A program made the translations under genes and the position numbers. A stretch of 64,000 bases of DNA from Acanthochlamys bracteata (lineage: Eukaryota > Streptophyta > Magnoliopsida > Pandanales > Velloziaceae), in the NCBI GenBank assembly GCA_019914995.1, contig CM034133.1, positions 1,178,001 through 1,242,000 on the forward strand. The letters run 5' to 3'. The notes below the pieces were generated by a model that made no database searches, was not told the origin of the DNA, and worked only from the letters and a program-made list of their open reading frames with translations. This document shows positions 16,927 through 28,444 of this stretch, piece by piece (the first letter of the stretch is position 1; each line of letters opens with the position of its first letter).

Positions 16927-18235
16927 GATATCAAGATGGTATTGATGTCACAACACGGGCCAGTTTGTAAAATTCTAGTGCTTGCTTCTGAGGTCAAGTC
17001 TGTATGCCTAGGATGGCTGAATCAAAACTAAATTCTGCAGCTTTTGTCCACTGTTGGAATGGTAATACTCACTTCCCTCACCTTGATCGGTATTTCATCA
17101 AGTAGTGTGCTAGTTAGGGTACTTATGTAGTTAAGGCTGTTTGTGTTGTTTGGAAATGTAAGTAACTTGAGTGGTATGTCGTTGGACTTTGAGAGTGTCT
17201 GCACTGTATTTAAAAGTTTGATTCTGAGTTGTTTGAGGTGTTGGACTCAAAATTAAGTGTTGCAAAATGTCGGAATTTTATTTTCCCCCTCAGTTATGAG
17301 TTAAATGTTTAGATATGTTGACAATCGTAACAGTAGTGCTTACGCCGTTTATGATCTTGGTGTGCTTGGTGATTGATTCTTTACCTGCATACTTTTTGTC
17401 TGTGTAAATTGGTGATTGATCTATGCTGAGTGTGTTTAGTGTTTATTATTCGTCAGTGTGCTGAAGGGATATTCGGCAAATGTTGGCAATCGTACTTCCC
17501 TTTCTATCGTTGATAGTAGTGCACAGAACTTTTGAATTTCTGCACTCTATCGTCTTGGCACAAGGATGAAAAGCGATGCAGGTAACTTGGACGACTCTAG
17601 CATGCATATCTTTCTAAAACTTTCTTCACCAGGCCTAGAACATTAGGAATTTCAATTCCACAGGTAACTCAATTATGGCCCCTATTTGGCTGTACATGTT
17701 ACTATCTTTTCATTTCTATTGAATATTTCATTTCTATAATATTAAATTTTTTTTAACTAATTTAAAAAAAATAATATTTTCTAAAATTAGTATATATATA
17801 ACATTCTTTTTATTTTTGGCTTCAAAAATAAATTTATTTAAAAAAACTCGTTATATCTAAAAATTTTATTTTTTTAACCAATTCTAAACGATTCCTATAT
17901 TTTCTTTTATATACTAAGATATTACCGATAGTAACTTAGTAACAAGACTGTTTTTGTCTTTTCTTTGAATGGAATCCATCGCTCTCAGCAATTAATTAAT
18001 CTAATCTAGAATTTAAATTCAAGTGGGTGAATCGAAGACCAGGGCCGTTGGATCTCCATATTCATCGCGTAACTAGTGATCCTCTCCTCTCAATCCTAAC
18101 TCTGCTTATTATTTACCTCTAATTATAAAACTTGATTAATATAAAGACAAAAAAGTTAATTATCCGCGAAATTAAATCGTGTCCGATTAAAATTCTTAGG
18201 AGTTTTTGGCTTATGTTCATCTCTTCACACCCACT
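16927..18235. other. Actin 3' flank and intergenic region
   Basis: 1.3 kb between actin and the cupin promoter. The first 400 bp or so are probably actin 3'UTR. Position 17740-17900 is very AT-rich and vaguely resembles the MITE interiors elsewhere in the window, but clear terminal repeats were not found. No gene was seen. Confidence 0.45.
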
Positions 18236-18236
18236 C

Positions 18237-18245
18237 CTATAAATA
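18237..18245 (+). promoter_or_regulatory. Cupin gene TATA box
   Basis: CCTATAAATAC sits about 115 bp upstream of the cupin ATG and 25-35 bp ahead of a pyrimidine-rich stretch, the usual place for a TATA element in a plant promoter. Confidence 0.6.
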
Positions 18246-18355
18246 CTGCTGTATCTGTTGTTTCACTCGCTTCATTCGCTCGAATTCTTCGCAAGAGTTT
18301 TTCTGTGTTCTAGTTGTTTCTGTTTTTGCTTTTTGGAAGAAATAAAAAATCAATC

Positions 18356-20857
18356 ATGGATGTCGATATCTCGCCCAAGGAATCGAAGAAGGTTTACGGC
18401 AGCGATGGTGGATCGTATCTCGCTTGGTGTGGCGATGAGTTGCCGATGCTGAAGAGGGCAAATATCGGCGCAGCGAAGCTTGTTCTCTCCAAGCGTGGAT
18501 TCGCTCTTCCCAGTTACTCCGATTCCGCTAAAGTGGCTTACGTTCTCCAAGGTACGATTGATCGATTGTTGTTTTTTGGCTTCAGATCGTTGATCTTATC
18601 GAGTTCTTTTAGTTGTTTGTTATTTGAATCGTGCGTGTGATTTGTTTTTGGTTGATCGCTGAAGTAGATTTGATGATTATCATCTGTAATGTAGAGTGGA
18701 CATGTAGTGTAGTTATTAACATTACTCCTCTGTTGTCCGTTACCATTGTCGATAGTTTGCTTCACATCGTCTATCTTCTGGAGTTTGTTGAGTCTTATTG
18801 TTTTGGCTTGTTTTGGTTTGATCTGGTGAAGTAGCTGTAGTGTAGTTTGCAATCTGTAGTCTAGACTTGACATGCATTGGAAGTGTTCAAACGCTGATAT
18901 CTCTAAGTGTTGGTTTGCTTTGTTTTGTAGTTCTAGTTTGGAAGGCTAAGAATTGTTGGTTCATGGTCCTATACTGCTTGTTTCGGCATTCGTGAACTAG
19001 TTTTGCTTATGGTTCATGATCTACAGAGTGGAAAGGAGTAGAATAAGAAGCAAAAGTTATTAACATCAAAGCTTTCAATTTAGTTTTGCTTGGTTGACAT
19101 TTGTAGTTTGGATTGTTCATTGATAATCTGTTATCATGCAAAATATTGGTTTAAATAACTCAGATCACAGGAAAATATTATTTAGCCTATGATTTAAATA
19201 GACGAGTAATAAATATTCCTGTTGCTTTTCTTCATTATTATGATCTTTTTGTTTCTGATCAGTATGATCGGCAAGCTACTTTACTTTGACAATAGATAAT
19301 GTAAGCAATTTTGTAAGTATAAACTATATGATTTAGTCTGTTTACCCTACAAAGTATGCATTATCTTAGGATGTTTTAAATTATGTGAGCTTGTATAGGC
19401 CATGAATGTGATGGCAATGGCCTCCATTTGACTATCAAACTAGGCTTGGTGTCTCATGCATGTCACTATATTTGATTAAGGTAACAAATTCTAGTCTTAT
19501 ATTTGAACTTGTTTGTACTGGTTATATTAAGTTTTGAGAAGCATGGCACGTCTCTCTGGTCTTTCTACTTAGTCTTGTTTCTCTAGTATGGAAGATCTGG
19601 TATACATGAAAGAGCAGCTCTCCAATCAGGTTGCATACTTAATGCAGTCACTAGCAGATTTGATTTATGTGCTTGGTGAAATCACAAATCTTAGTAATGA
19701 AAACACTGCCTGCTTTTACAACCAATTAATAAATGTGTTTGTAGAACTGTTTTGAGAGTAGATTTTCTGTTTCATACCTTTATGGAAAGTGGTCATTACT
19801 ACAATTCCATGTGAACAACTCACCTTCATACCATCTCTTTTGTAATACATCAGGCTTCACATGCTAAACTTGTTGCTTGTATTGCATTTTCAGGCAAAGG
19901 TACAACTGGAATTGTGCTTCCAGAGTCTGAGGAGAAAGTGGTAGCCATCAAGGAAGGTGACTCTATTGCCCTCCCTTTTGGTGTGGTGACCTGGTGGTTC
20001 AACTCAGAGGACACTGAGCTTGTTGTCCTCTTCCTTGGTGACACCTCCAAGGGTGACAAGCCTGGCCAGTTCACCAACTTCCATCTCACTGGTTCTAATG
20101 CCATTTTCACTGGATTCTCCACCGAATTTGTTGGTCGTGCATGGGACCTTTCGGAAGATGATGCCATGAAGCTTGTTGGCAACCAGACCAACTCTGGCAT
20201 TGTTAAACTTAAAGATGGTCAGCCCATGCCAGAGCCTATTGCTGATCACAGGAAAGGAATGGTTCTCAACTGCTTGGAAGCACCACTTGATGTTGACATA
20301 AAGAATGGCGGAAGGGTTGTTGTTTTGAACACACAGAACTTGCCATTGGTTGGAGATGTTGGTCTTGGTGCTGACTTGGTGAGGCTGGATGGTGGAGCAA
20401 TGTGCTCTCCTGGGTTTTCATGTGATTCTGCATACCAGGTCACATATATTGTGCGTGGCAGCGGACGTGTTCAGGTTGTCGGTGTTGATGGCAAGCGCGT
20501 GCTTGAAACCAAGGTCAAGGGCGGGTTCCTGTTCATCGTGCCCAGGTTCTTTGTGGTGTCCAAGATTGCCGATGCTGAGGGTATGGAGTGGTTCTCCATA
20601 ATCACCACGCCAAAGTATGTGCTCTTTACTATAGTTTTTTTCTGTTATTGATTTGTTTTTGCTGTTACTGATAACACGTTTGGTTGGCTTGTGAACTTTG
20701 CAGTCCAATCTTCACTCATCTGGCTGGGAGAACGTCAGTGTGGAAGGCACTGTCACCGCAGGTGCTAGAGGCTTCGTTCAACACTACGTCAGAAATGGAG
20801 CAGCTGTTCAGGTCCAAGAGAACTTCGGATGCCATTTTCTTCCCACCTCCCAAGTGA
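18356..20857 (+). CDS. Two-domain RmlC-like cupin, 11S globulin/glutelin-like, non-storage type
   Basis: Three exons (18356-18551, 19894-20614, 20704-20857) give 356 residues in phase. There is no signal peptide (start MDVDISPKESKKVYGSDGGS), unlike true secreted 11S seed storage proteins. The N-terminal cupin holds LAWCGDELPMLKRANIGAAK, FALPSYSDSAKVAYVLQG, TTGIVLPE and IKEGDSIALPFGVVTWWFN. The C-terminal cupin holds YQVTYIVRGSGRVQVVG, GGFLFIVPRFFVVSKIADAE and WFSIITTPNPIFTHLAGRTS. This is the family of Arabidopsis At1g07750 and At2g28680, annotated as RmlC-like cupins or glutelin type-A-like. The biochemical role is not established; metal-binding His residues are largely absent from the cupin motifs. 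The first intron is about 1.3 kb. Confidence 0.93.
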
Positions 20858-21598
20858 GCAGACGCTCTCAGTCAGTAGTTAATTGTCTTAATTAGTTCCG
20901 CTGATGGTAATAAGTACAAAGAATCAGCTTGAGAGTTGAGACATTTGGCTGGTTGTCTCGAGCTGAGGGCCTGAGGCCGTCCAAAATTTCAAACGGTGGT
21001 CTGTTTAACTATATAGCTCGGCACCATTTTCTCGTTTCTTTCGAGTTTGATTCGACTTTTTCTGACTCGCGTCAACCGCGTTGGGTTCTCTGTCAATAAA
21101 TGGATCCAGCCCAACTGCGCATGTCTGGTAAAAAAAACAAGAGAGTTATTGCACGAAGTTCTGCTGTTATTGGTATAATCAAAGGCATTCGTCGATAGAG
21201 AATAATGCATGAGAAGTTTAGCTAAACCCGCACACAGTTACGCTGCCCAAATCATAAAAGAACGTCTCCCTGTTTCCTTATTTACTTCTTAAAATCCAAT
21301 ACCAGATATCTATGTCTTCTCCATTTGCTGCACTAAGTTGATAAAAGGCAACAAAGCTCCCTTTCGTTATAGATTTTCTACAATCAAGGGCAGCAACACA
21401 AGAACATAGAATTGCATTCCACATATAATAAATTCGTCGAGAAAAATGAACTTTAATGATTTGCAAAATCTATTAAAAGAGGTTTGAAATTTCATCAAAG
21501 AAGCTCATAGTGGCCTGTGGATTTAGCAGGTACATACAGCAATCTCAGAATCTATTATTCTTCTGTCTATATTAAAAACGGACACTTTAACCAAAATA
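20858..21598. other. Cupin 3' flank; no further gene seen
   Basis: This stretch between the cupin stop codon and the tRNA gene contains probable cupin 3'UTR followed by AT-rich sequence. Short ORFs here (62-73 codons) show no family features. Confidence 0.45.
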
Positions 21599-21672
21599 GA
21601 CCGCATAGCGCAGTGGATTAGCGCGTCTGACTTCGGATCAGAAGGTCGTGGGTTCGACTCCCACTGTGGTCG
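21599..21672 (+). tRNA. tRNA-Arg (anticodon TCG)
   Basis: A full cloverleaf can be drawn over 74 nt. Acceptor stem GACCGCA pairs with TGTGGTC (one G-T pair). The D arm is GCGC...GCGC and the anticodon stem is TCTGA/TCAGA around loop CTTCGGA. The T arm is GTGGG/CCCAC around TTCGACT, with discriminator G. Loop positions 34-36 are TCG, which reads CGA (Arg). There is no intron. The T-rich run CTTTTTC about 15 nt downstream is a plausible RNA polymerase III terminator. The internal A box (TAGCGCAGTGG) and B box (GGTTCGACTCC) are intact. Confidence 0.97.
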
Positions 21673-21869
21673 GTTCTGACATGAACTTTTTCTACCATCA
21701 CTTAGTTACCAGCTCTTCTTTTATAGGTGCGTGTATTTTCTAAGAAGTAATTTGAAGCGCTTTCGCTTCTTTAAAGCTGAGACGATAAGACAAATTCAAC
21801 AATAGAAATATTAAGAAGGGTGGAGATGAGCACTTTATTAATTATTACTCCGTATATCGGATGGCGTAA

Positions 21870-22095
21870 GTATATAAATGTTCTTTTAGAAGTATTTAAA
21901 AAATAAAATTTTTTGAAATAAAAAATATTTTTATTTTTTTATTTTTAAAAATAATAAAAATATATAATAAAAAAATTTATTATATTTATAAAATTTTCCT
22001 AATTTTTTAAATAAATATTTTATATACTTATAAAATATGTATTAAAAAATATAAAATTAAAAAATAATTTTTGAAAAACTAAACCAAACGCGCTC
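21870..22095. mobile_element. Degraded Tourist-like MITE, 226 bp
   Basis: TAA at 21867-21869 and TAA at 22096-22098 flank an AT-rich block. Its right end reverse complements to GAGCGCGTTTGGTTTAG, similar to the GGGGGCGTTTGGTAAAG end of the 44769 element. The interior, on the reverse strand, shares TTTTATAAGTAT and ATTTATTTAAAAA with the 8695 element. The left TIR is poorly kept. Confidence 0.5.
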
Positions 22096-22489
22096 TAATT
22101 GCCGGCTGCGTGGGAAGTTGAATTTTAATTTATTTTTTAAAAGTTCGCCATACAGGTTCCATTCCATTGCTTAAAGAGTTGCACAGGATTTCTACCGAGC
22201 GTCTTTATACGATCATGAACAGGTTTAAAAATCATACAAAATGCAAGAATAATGTTAAAATGTACAATATTTCGAATAAACGTACAATATTTCGTCCAAT
22301 TCTGGAAAGATTCATAAAAACGGCTCAATTGTGAGAAACCACATTGGACTGATCTGATTGCTTATAGCCTTCAAAACAATGCCATGAAGATCATTGCGTT
22401 ATGAACTAACAAAAATTACTTCAAAATTACATATCTGGGTTCATGCTAAAAACAGAAAATCAAAACAAAGTGCTTCAGAGTTCTAAACT

Positions 22490-23631
22490 CTACGCTTTGA
22501 TAGCATACTTCCTCATGGGAAAGTACTTATCCCTTTTCTTCTCACGTTCTGTCTTCAAAGATGCCTGCATAATTGAGTTGAATAGGACATGATTATTTAC
22601 AGCTCAGCCAAATACAACTTGGGATAAAAAGTTAACTGAGTCATAAAAACACTTCAAACTATGCCTTCTAAACAATTGATTGTAGCATGCAAGCTCCCTA
22701 ACATATCGTCTATAACAAATAAGGAAAAAGCCAATGTGTGTGCCACAAAACGGTTAATATAGAATAGCAAGTCGAAAGAGTTTCCTATCACCTGTTAACT
22801 ATGTATATAACTAAGTCACAGGTCTAAGCAGTCTATATACAATGCTTCACAACTGCGAGGCATGCTAAACACTGAAAAATAGCATCTAGAATACAAGATA
22901 AAGGAGAAATCACAAAGAGAGAAGTACTATCTACAACTTACTGTATGTTGCATATCATAACAGAGTTCGCTACTATCTGCAGCTCACTAAGACTCAATTG
23001 TGCAGATCTCCAATCTAAAAGTAAAACTGACACAATAATTGAGTCACTTCAATTAATGATGAAAGTATATCACGGACTATGGTGACATATGAAATTCACA
23101 GGCGTAAGCAGTCCACTTAGAACTAATGAACTACTATCTTCAATTGATTATATGTTGCATAAACACTATACAATTCACTCATCTATACAACTCACTAATC
23201 TTCACAGTGCAGATTCCCAATGTAAAACTAAAAAAATGCCAGTATAAATGAGGTGTTTTAGTTAAGAATGGAAGTATACACTGGAATAGTTTTGTAATCA
23301 CCTAAAGAAGAATTGCCTCAACATAAGCTAGACTGGTACAGAGAAGAATCGAACAAGTTTACATTCATCATGCACTATTAATTTCCCAGAACTATCAATT
23401 GGATATATCGGATAATCAAATAACAGCAAGATCAAACATTTTATACAGGATTAAACAACACAGATTAGGTGATACAGGTTGAGACACTAGAATTGCATAC
23501 AAACTCTTACTACAAAGTCAAAGAAAATCAACTCAAGATGCAAAAGCACAAATTTGATTTTGAGCAGTACCTGATGCTTGGTGAGTTTGCGTCTGATGGC
23601 TCGTGTCTTCTTCGGGCGGAGATCGAGCGGT

Positions 23632-23662
<31 letters not shown>

Positions 23663-24070
23663 AAGCAGTCTTCTGCTTCTGTGAGATCACCGTCAACACC
23701 TGCGCGATCGATTTCCTCACAACCTTGCTGCAAAATCAAGCCAAAAAACTTCAAATCACTACGGATTGCTATACAGAAATCGCGAAATAGAAATCAAACA
23801 ATGTTGTGGCAGTAAGAGGTTTACATCTTGGAGAGTTTGTTGGGAGCGCCTCCGGTTACTTTGGCGACACGTAGAATAGAGAGCTCGCCCTTGAGTTCCT
23901 TGAGCTGATTCAACAAATCGGGTTTGTTCTTCTGACGGAGCTCATGGACTTTGATTCTCGCTGAAACCGAAACAAACAGCAATCGAAATGTTTACCAACG
24001 AGATCTAGATCTACAGCATTGGAAGAAAACTAGCGTCTGTATTGAAGGAATTGATCTATCGATTACCCAT
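22490..24070 (-). CDS. RPL35: 60S ribosomal protein L35 (uL29)
   Basis: Four coding segments on the minus strand (24067-24070, 23825-23960, 23571-23727, 22490-22564) give 123 residues, the usual length of plant L35. The first coding exon contributes only ATG plus one base, a layout common in ribosomal protein genes. Visible family sequence includes [75 protein letters not shown] and the C-terminus [12 protein letters not shown]35 binds 28S rRNA near the polypeptide exit tunnel of the large subunit, with many Lys and Arg residues for RNA contact. Introns of about 106 and 97 bp are followed by one of about 1 kb that carries a diverged duplication. Expression is expected to be constitutive. Confidence 0.97.
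22813..23280. repeat. Diverged tandem duplication in the large RPL35 intron
   Basis: Two related blocks begin at about 22813 and 23093. Both share, in the same order, TCACAGG.GTAAGCAGTC-like sequence, a TACTATCT...ATGTTGCAT segment, CAACTCACTAA/CAGCTCACTAAG, GTGCAGAT.TCCAAT and AAAGTATA. The second block is shorter. Similarity is easily seen but with many substitutions and indels, so this is an old local duplication. Confidence 0.65.
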
Positions 24071-24844
24071 TGTAGTTGTTAAAGGTTCTTCTGCAACGAA
24101 ACTGCGTCTCGCTTCTTCTTTCGCGCCGCCGCTCCGAGATTGCGAGAGAAAAGTTCAGATGGGGTTTTTAAACTAGAGACAAGTCTGCTTCAAATGTCCA
24201 TTGGCCTTTTGTTGGCGGGCTCTATATGGGCTTCGTGATAAACATTCAGAAACCAATTTTATCAACACCTCTGTACTTCACAAACAATGCAAAAAAGCAT
24301 GACTATACCTTCAACTATATAAAAATTATATAAATTTTATTCTTAACTCACTTATAACTATAAATTAAAAAACTGAACTCACTTATAATAATATAAATCA
24401 CTGCAAAATAACGCACCTTGTTGTGTAAACAATGAAATATTGAATTCGATAGTAGATTACCATTCTCATTATTGAATTTGTTAGTAGATTACCATTCTCA
24501 TTGTAAAGCATTATAAATCGACACATAAACCTTGACGTTGTGTATGACTAAAACCGTCATGAAGAGAAACAATTCTCTTTTTCAATACTCTGGCGTTATA
24601 GTTTGACAATAATTTAATGGCACATTGTAAAGGTATGAACTATCAAGGTATTATCAGAAAACTTATTACGTTTAAATTATACACAAGGAAACAAACTAAT
24701 CATCCAATGATAATACTAGTATTCGAGGTACGAGGCGAAAATCAAAGACCTTGTATATAACAAAGCACACACCCAGACCCACATCTTGTACGTTTGATGT
24801 ATATTCTACATGTTTAGAATGGGGCAGAACCTTGCTTGGCACTG
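24071..24844. other. Intergenic; RPL35 upstream and pectate-lyase-like 3' side
   Basis: 0.77 kb with no supported exon. It includes the promoter and leader of RPL35 next to 24071 and a short tandem repeat at 24439-24502, listed separately. The part near 24800 is probably 3'UTR of the pectate-lyase-like gene. Confidence 0.45.
24439..24502. repeat. Two-copy 32-bp tandem repeat
   Basis: Adjacent units 24439-24470 and 24471-24502 each begin ATTGAATT and end TAGTAGATTACCATTCTCATT. They differ at two positions. This is a simple recent duplication with no evident function. Confidence 0.9.
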
Positions 24845-27800
24845 TTAAGTGTCCAGTGGCCTATATACAGATTGCCATCCTGTACATGACTGAAGAACCT
24901 CTTTCAGAGCCACAGATGCAGGCACCATCGTCCATGTAGGGTAGTGTTCCTGCGGCTTGAATACAAGTTCCACACCAGGGCCTCCTAGCAAGCCATGTTG
25001 AGCACCATTCAGGAACAGATCTCCTTCTGACCGTATCCATCCAGATGCAGCTTCTTCCCTGTCTGCAGCCTGAATTGACAAAAGAATCAGTCACTGAAGG
25101 CTGATGTGTGCTGTTAATGTTAGCTTCCTAAAAAGTGTTTATGTCTTTTAGGAATTAATAACTCCTAATTTGCACTTGAGCAACTTTAGCAAACTTGCTG
25201 GTAACTCATATGAAACTCAAAGGGATTCATGTCTATACATCAGGAAACTTAGGGATGAAGAATGTACACATATATGGAGGCTGGAGCTTTAGCAGAATAT
25301 GCATACCTTTTCTGGCATATATTTGAAAATAACCTTCTTTGCACCGGCTTCATATACATTGCACTGAGAGAATATCTGTAATACAGAAAAACAATGAATC
25401 TATGACATCAAAAAGTTTAAATTTGTAAAATTGATGTTAGCATGATGAGAGACAAACCTGTGCTTCCACACTGGCACAAACAGCATAAATTCCCCAATTT
25501 CTTGTATAATTGTTATAAAGGTGAACTTTGCCAAATCTAAGACGGGGATGTCGTTGTCGGGTTCCATCGAAAAAACAATGATGAACTGTCACACGTATAC
25601 ACCTATCCCCAATGTGGCTACTATCAGCTCCAATTAGCATAGTTTTATCATGCATTGAGAAGTGGCATCTGTTATAAAGATGTTAGGTCAGTATGCATGG
25701 ATTATGTGGCAGCTACAATAGTAAGATAGACAGACCAATTGCCACATTGATTTAGTATAAAACGTAACAAGCAGATATGTGACATGCAAAATTCTCAAGA
25801 TAAGCCAGGTCTCACATGATGGGTCCCCAGCTGCGTACAGAGAAAACAGACCACATGAACAATAGTAAGATAGACAGACCAATTGGGCTTCTCCCTGACC
25901 ACATGAACGGTGGCTACTGTTCAAGAAAATAAATAACATTATTGACTTTCTCAAAAGGAAAAAAGTTTAATCTCTTGTAGTTCTGTCCTTTGCTTGAGCT
26001 TTTGTAACTGTTAACTATGTTTTAATAGATTAACTTACGCTAAATACATCCCCTCTTACCGTTTGGTTTCATCCGCTCTTAATGGATTGTCAGCAATTGG
26101 ATACAATTTTTTCTTACAGAAATCTAGCAAATATCAGACCCCTCCATATCTAGTTCCACCACAGATTTCAATTTCAACAAGGTACTAATTCATTATATCG
26201 AAACCAATGATGTATTATAGTTTACAGTATAATCAACCAGCCTACATGTCTAACAGCGATCAACTGGCAGTGACCATGGGACAGTCTTATAAATGGCTCT
26301 CTTCCTTTGCCAAGACAAACTACTGCTCTTATTCAAGTTAAAAGAACGAAGATGGACTTCAGGCCATATATTACGCGTCTCATACTAGATACGCAAACTC
26401 TGGCCATACATTAGGGGTCTAAGACTACATTCTATAACTGCCAAACCTTCAAGAAAGCTAGTTAAGAAGAAGGATATCAAACTTCTTACAGGAAACTTTC
26501 AGATGGTGGCACAACTTCATATCACATATGCAATTTCATATTATAATTCAAGATGCTTAAAGTATTTCAAGAAACTACCCTGGACACATTGTACAAGAAC
26601 TGACTCATTATATGGGTACTAATCTGATTGCCAGTTATACTTTAATAAAATCAGCATCTTTTAACCTCAAATGTCACTAATCTCATTTTGCATAATTACA
26701 GAAAAAAGTTATCTTTAAGAAAATATAAAACAAAAGAGCACTACTTTGGAAAATAAAACAGAGGGTGCAGCTAGCTCAAACAGTAATACCCATTACCTGG
26801 AAATTGATGCCAAAATCTACCTAGAATATGAAAGAGCAAATTATAGAACATTGGAAACTTACCTAGAAACAGTGATGTCAGTGCTTTCCCTCGTAATATC
26901 AATTAGCCCATCATCATAATCACGGAGACTGCAGCGGTCTATCCAGATATGCCTTGACTTAGGCTTAATTTGAATACCATCAACATCATGGCCTCTGCCA
27001 CCTTCAAACTCCAAGTTGCAAACAATTACATGCTCACACTCCTTCAGCTGTAAGCCTTTCCCTGTCAACTTAACCTTCTGTCCTCGGCCATCTATTGTCT
27101 TATAGGATGATACCCTCAAGTAGGAAGAAAGTTGAATGGTCCCTGAAACTTCAAAAACTATCCAGAGAGGTTCTTTCCTTCTACAGGCTTCACGTAGTGA
27201 ACCAGGCCCATCGTCTATGTAAAAAGGAATGGTGGTTAAGAGAGTTAATTTACTGAAATGCATATATATTATCTCATAACATAGACTCAATACACTACAA
27301 TGAACCTGAGAAAACTTTGTATAGGTGTAATAATTAAGAGCAGACTCCAAGGAAGCTGCACAACAAATAGAGTCCAGTAAATGCCCAAGTTCTAAGCTGT
27401 TCCTTTTTCTGTAAAGAAGTGCCTTTACAAGTCAGAGGCTTGTTCATGACTGCCAGAACTAATTTTGAAGCCTTTCATAACAAATATAACACCACCTAAA
27501 TAGCCTTCAAAGTTGAATTCAAGAAACACATCCTCAATCTAGCTAGACTATCCAACTGCTTTACAATTCCTAGAGGAACTAAGGAGTTATCACTTTCCCA
27601 TAAGTCTTACTCGAAACTAGAGGGAATTCAATTCTAAAGCTGTTGAGTCAGATGATCAGTGAAAGGATTCCATTGGGCTTAATGTGTCGATGTATGGCGA
27701 ATTTCTGGAACCAAAGATCCTCAACCTTGCTAAACACGTTAATTGCTAGATAACAGAGTGGTAAAACACAATTCTTTCTTCTTCCATAGCTCACATCCAT

Positions 27801-28393
27801 ATAAACAGACTTCCAATCACCTCAAAAGAATCAGAAATCAAAATACCACATCACAATGATACATAGTCGGCACAGCAAACAACTAATCTCACCAAAATCT
27901 ACAAAGTTCCACAAGAAACTCCACACAGCATACATCACAGTGATCGGATGAATATATCTAACATCCTTCATGAAACTACTTTATATTTACCCAAAACAAT
28001 CATAAAAACCCCAACTTTTCCCAAACCAAACATGAAGACAATGAGATTGAGCAATACATACATACCGGCGAGGGAAGTAACGTGATAAACCGGGCCATGG
28101 AGTCCACCTATAGCAAAGCGACCGAACCCTTCAGCTTGGCCAGCAAGGGCACGAAGACTTCTATCCACGTGTGCGTACGGCAGCGCAGAGATCTCTTCAC
28201 CAGCAGATATCCCTCCACGGGCGATATGAGCCCGGTTAGAATCTCGTGGCTGGGGCGGTGGAGGTGGAGCTTGTGATGGTAATGGATACATGGGTGGTGG
28301 GATCGCGACCGTTGGTTCGCCGTAAGTCTGCGGCAGCGGCGGAGATGGAAATGGGAATTCTGCTCTGGCCTTGCGCGAGATCTTCCCGCCCAT
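24845..28393 (-). CDS. Pectate lyase-like protein (PL1 fold), no signal peptide
   Basis: Five exons (28066-28393, 26863-27214, 25458-25668, 25307-25375, 24845-25069) join in phase to 394 residues. After about 70 residues of Pro-rich N-terminus comes a parallel beta-helix domain. It contains GPGSLREACRRKEPLWIVFE, YKTIDGRGQKVKL, HVIVCNLEFEGGRGHDVDGI, WIDRCSLRDYDDGLIDITRE, HDKTMLIGAD, VHHCFFDGTRQRHPRLRFG and YNNYTRNWGIYAV. The RHPR motif holds the catalytic Arg and the DYDDGLID Asp residues are the expected calcium ligands, so elimination cleavage of polygalacturonate is possible. Oddly, there is no secretion signal. The start MGGKISRK instead fits an N-myristoylation motif (Gly2, Ser6, then basic residues). 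An AG microsatellite lies in the 5' leader. It belongs with the minor plant pectate-lyase-like group rather than with secreted PLLs; substrate and location are unproven. Confidence 0.9.
25715..25885. repeat. Exact 27-bp direct repeat inside an intron
   Basis: The same 27 bp, beginning ACAATAGTAAGATAG and ending ACAGACCAATTG, occurs at 25715-25741 and 25859-25885. Both lie in the intron between exons 2 and 3 of the pectate-lyase-like gene. Copies are identical and 144 bp apart. Confidence 0.9.
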
Positions 28394-28424
28394 TCAATTA
28401 TACGAGATAGAAGTATTGAATAGA

Positions 28425-28444
28425 AGAGAGAGAGAGAGAGAGAG
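28425..28444. repeat. (AG)n microsatellite
   Basis: About ten AG repeats 32 bp upstream of the pectate-lyase-like ATG, on the transcribed leader side (CT on the coding strand). CT-rich leaders are common in plant genes. Confidence 0.95.

Noticed and set aside
17690-17910. AT-rich block downstream of actin as another MITE
   Set aside because: Ends CCTATTTGGCTG and the reverse complement of the right end match poorly, and there is no TTA or other direct flank.
24751-24939. Plus-strand ORF overlapping the lyase-like last exon
   Set aside because: Shadow of the minus-strand exon, whose reading frame matches the pectate lyase family.
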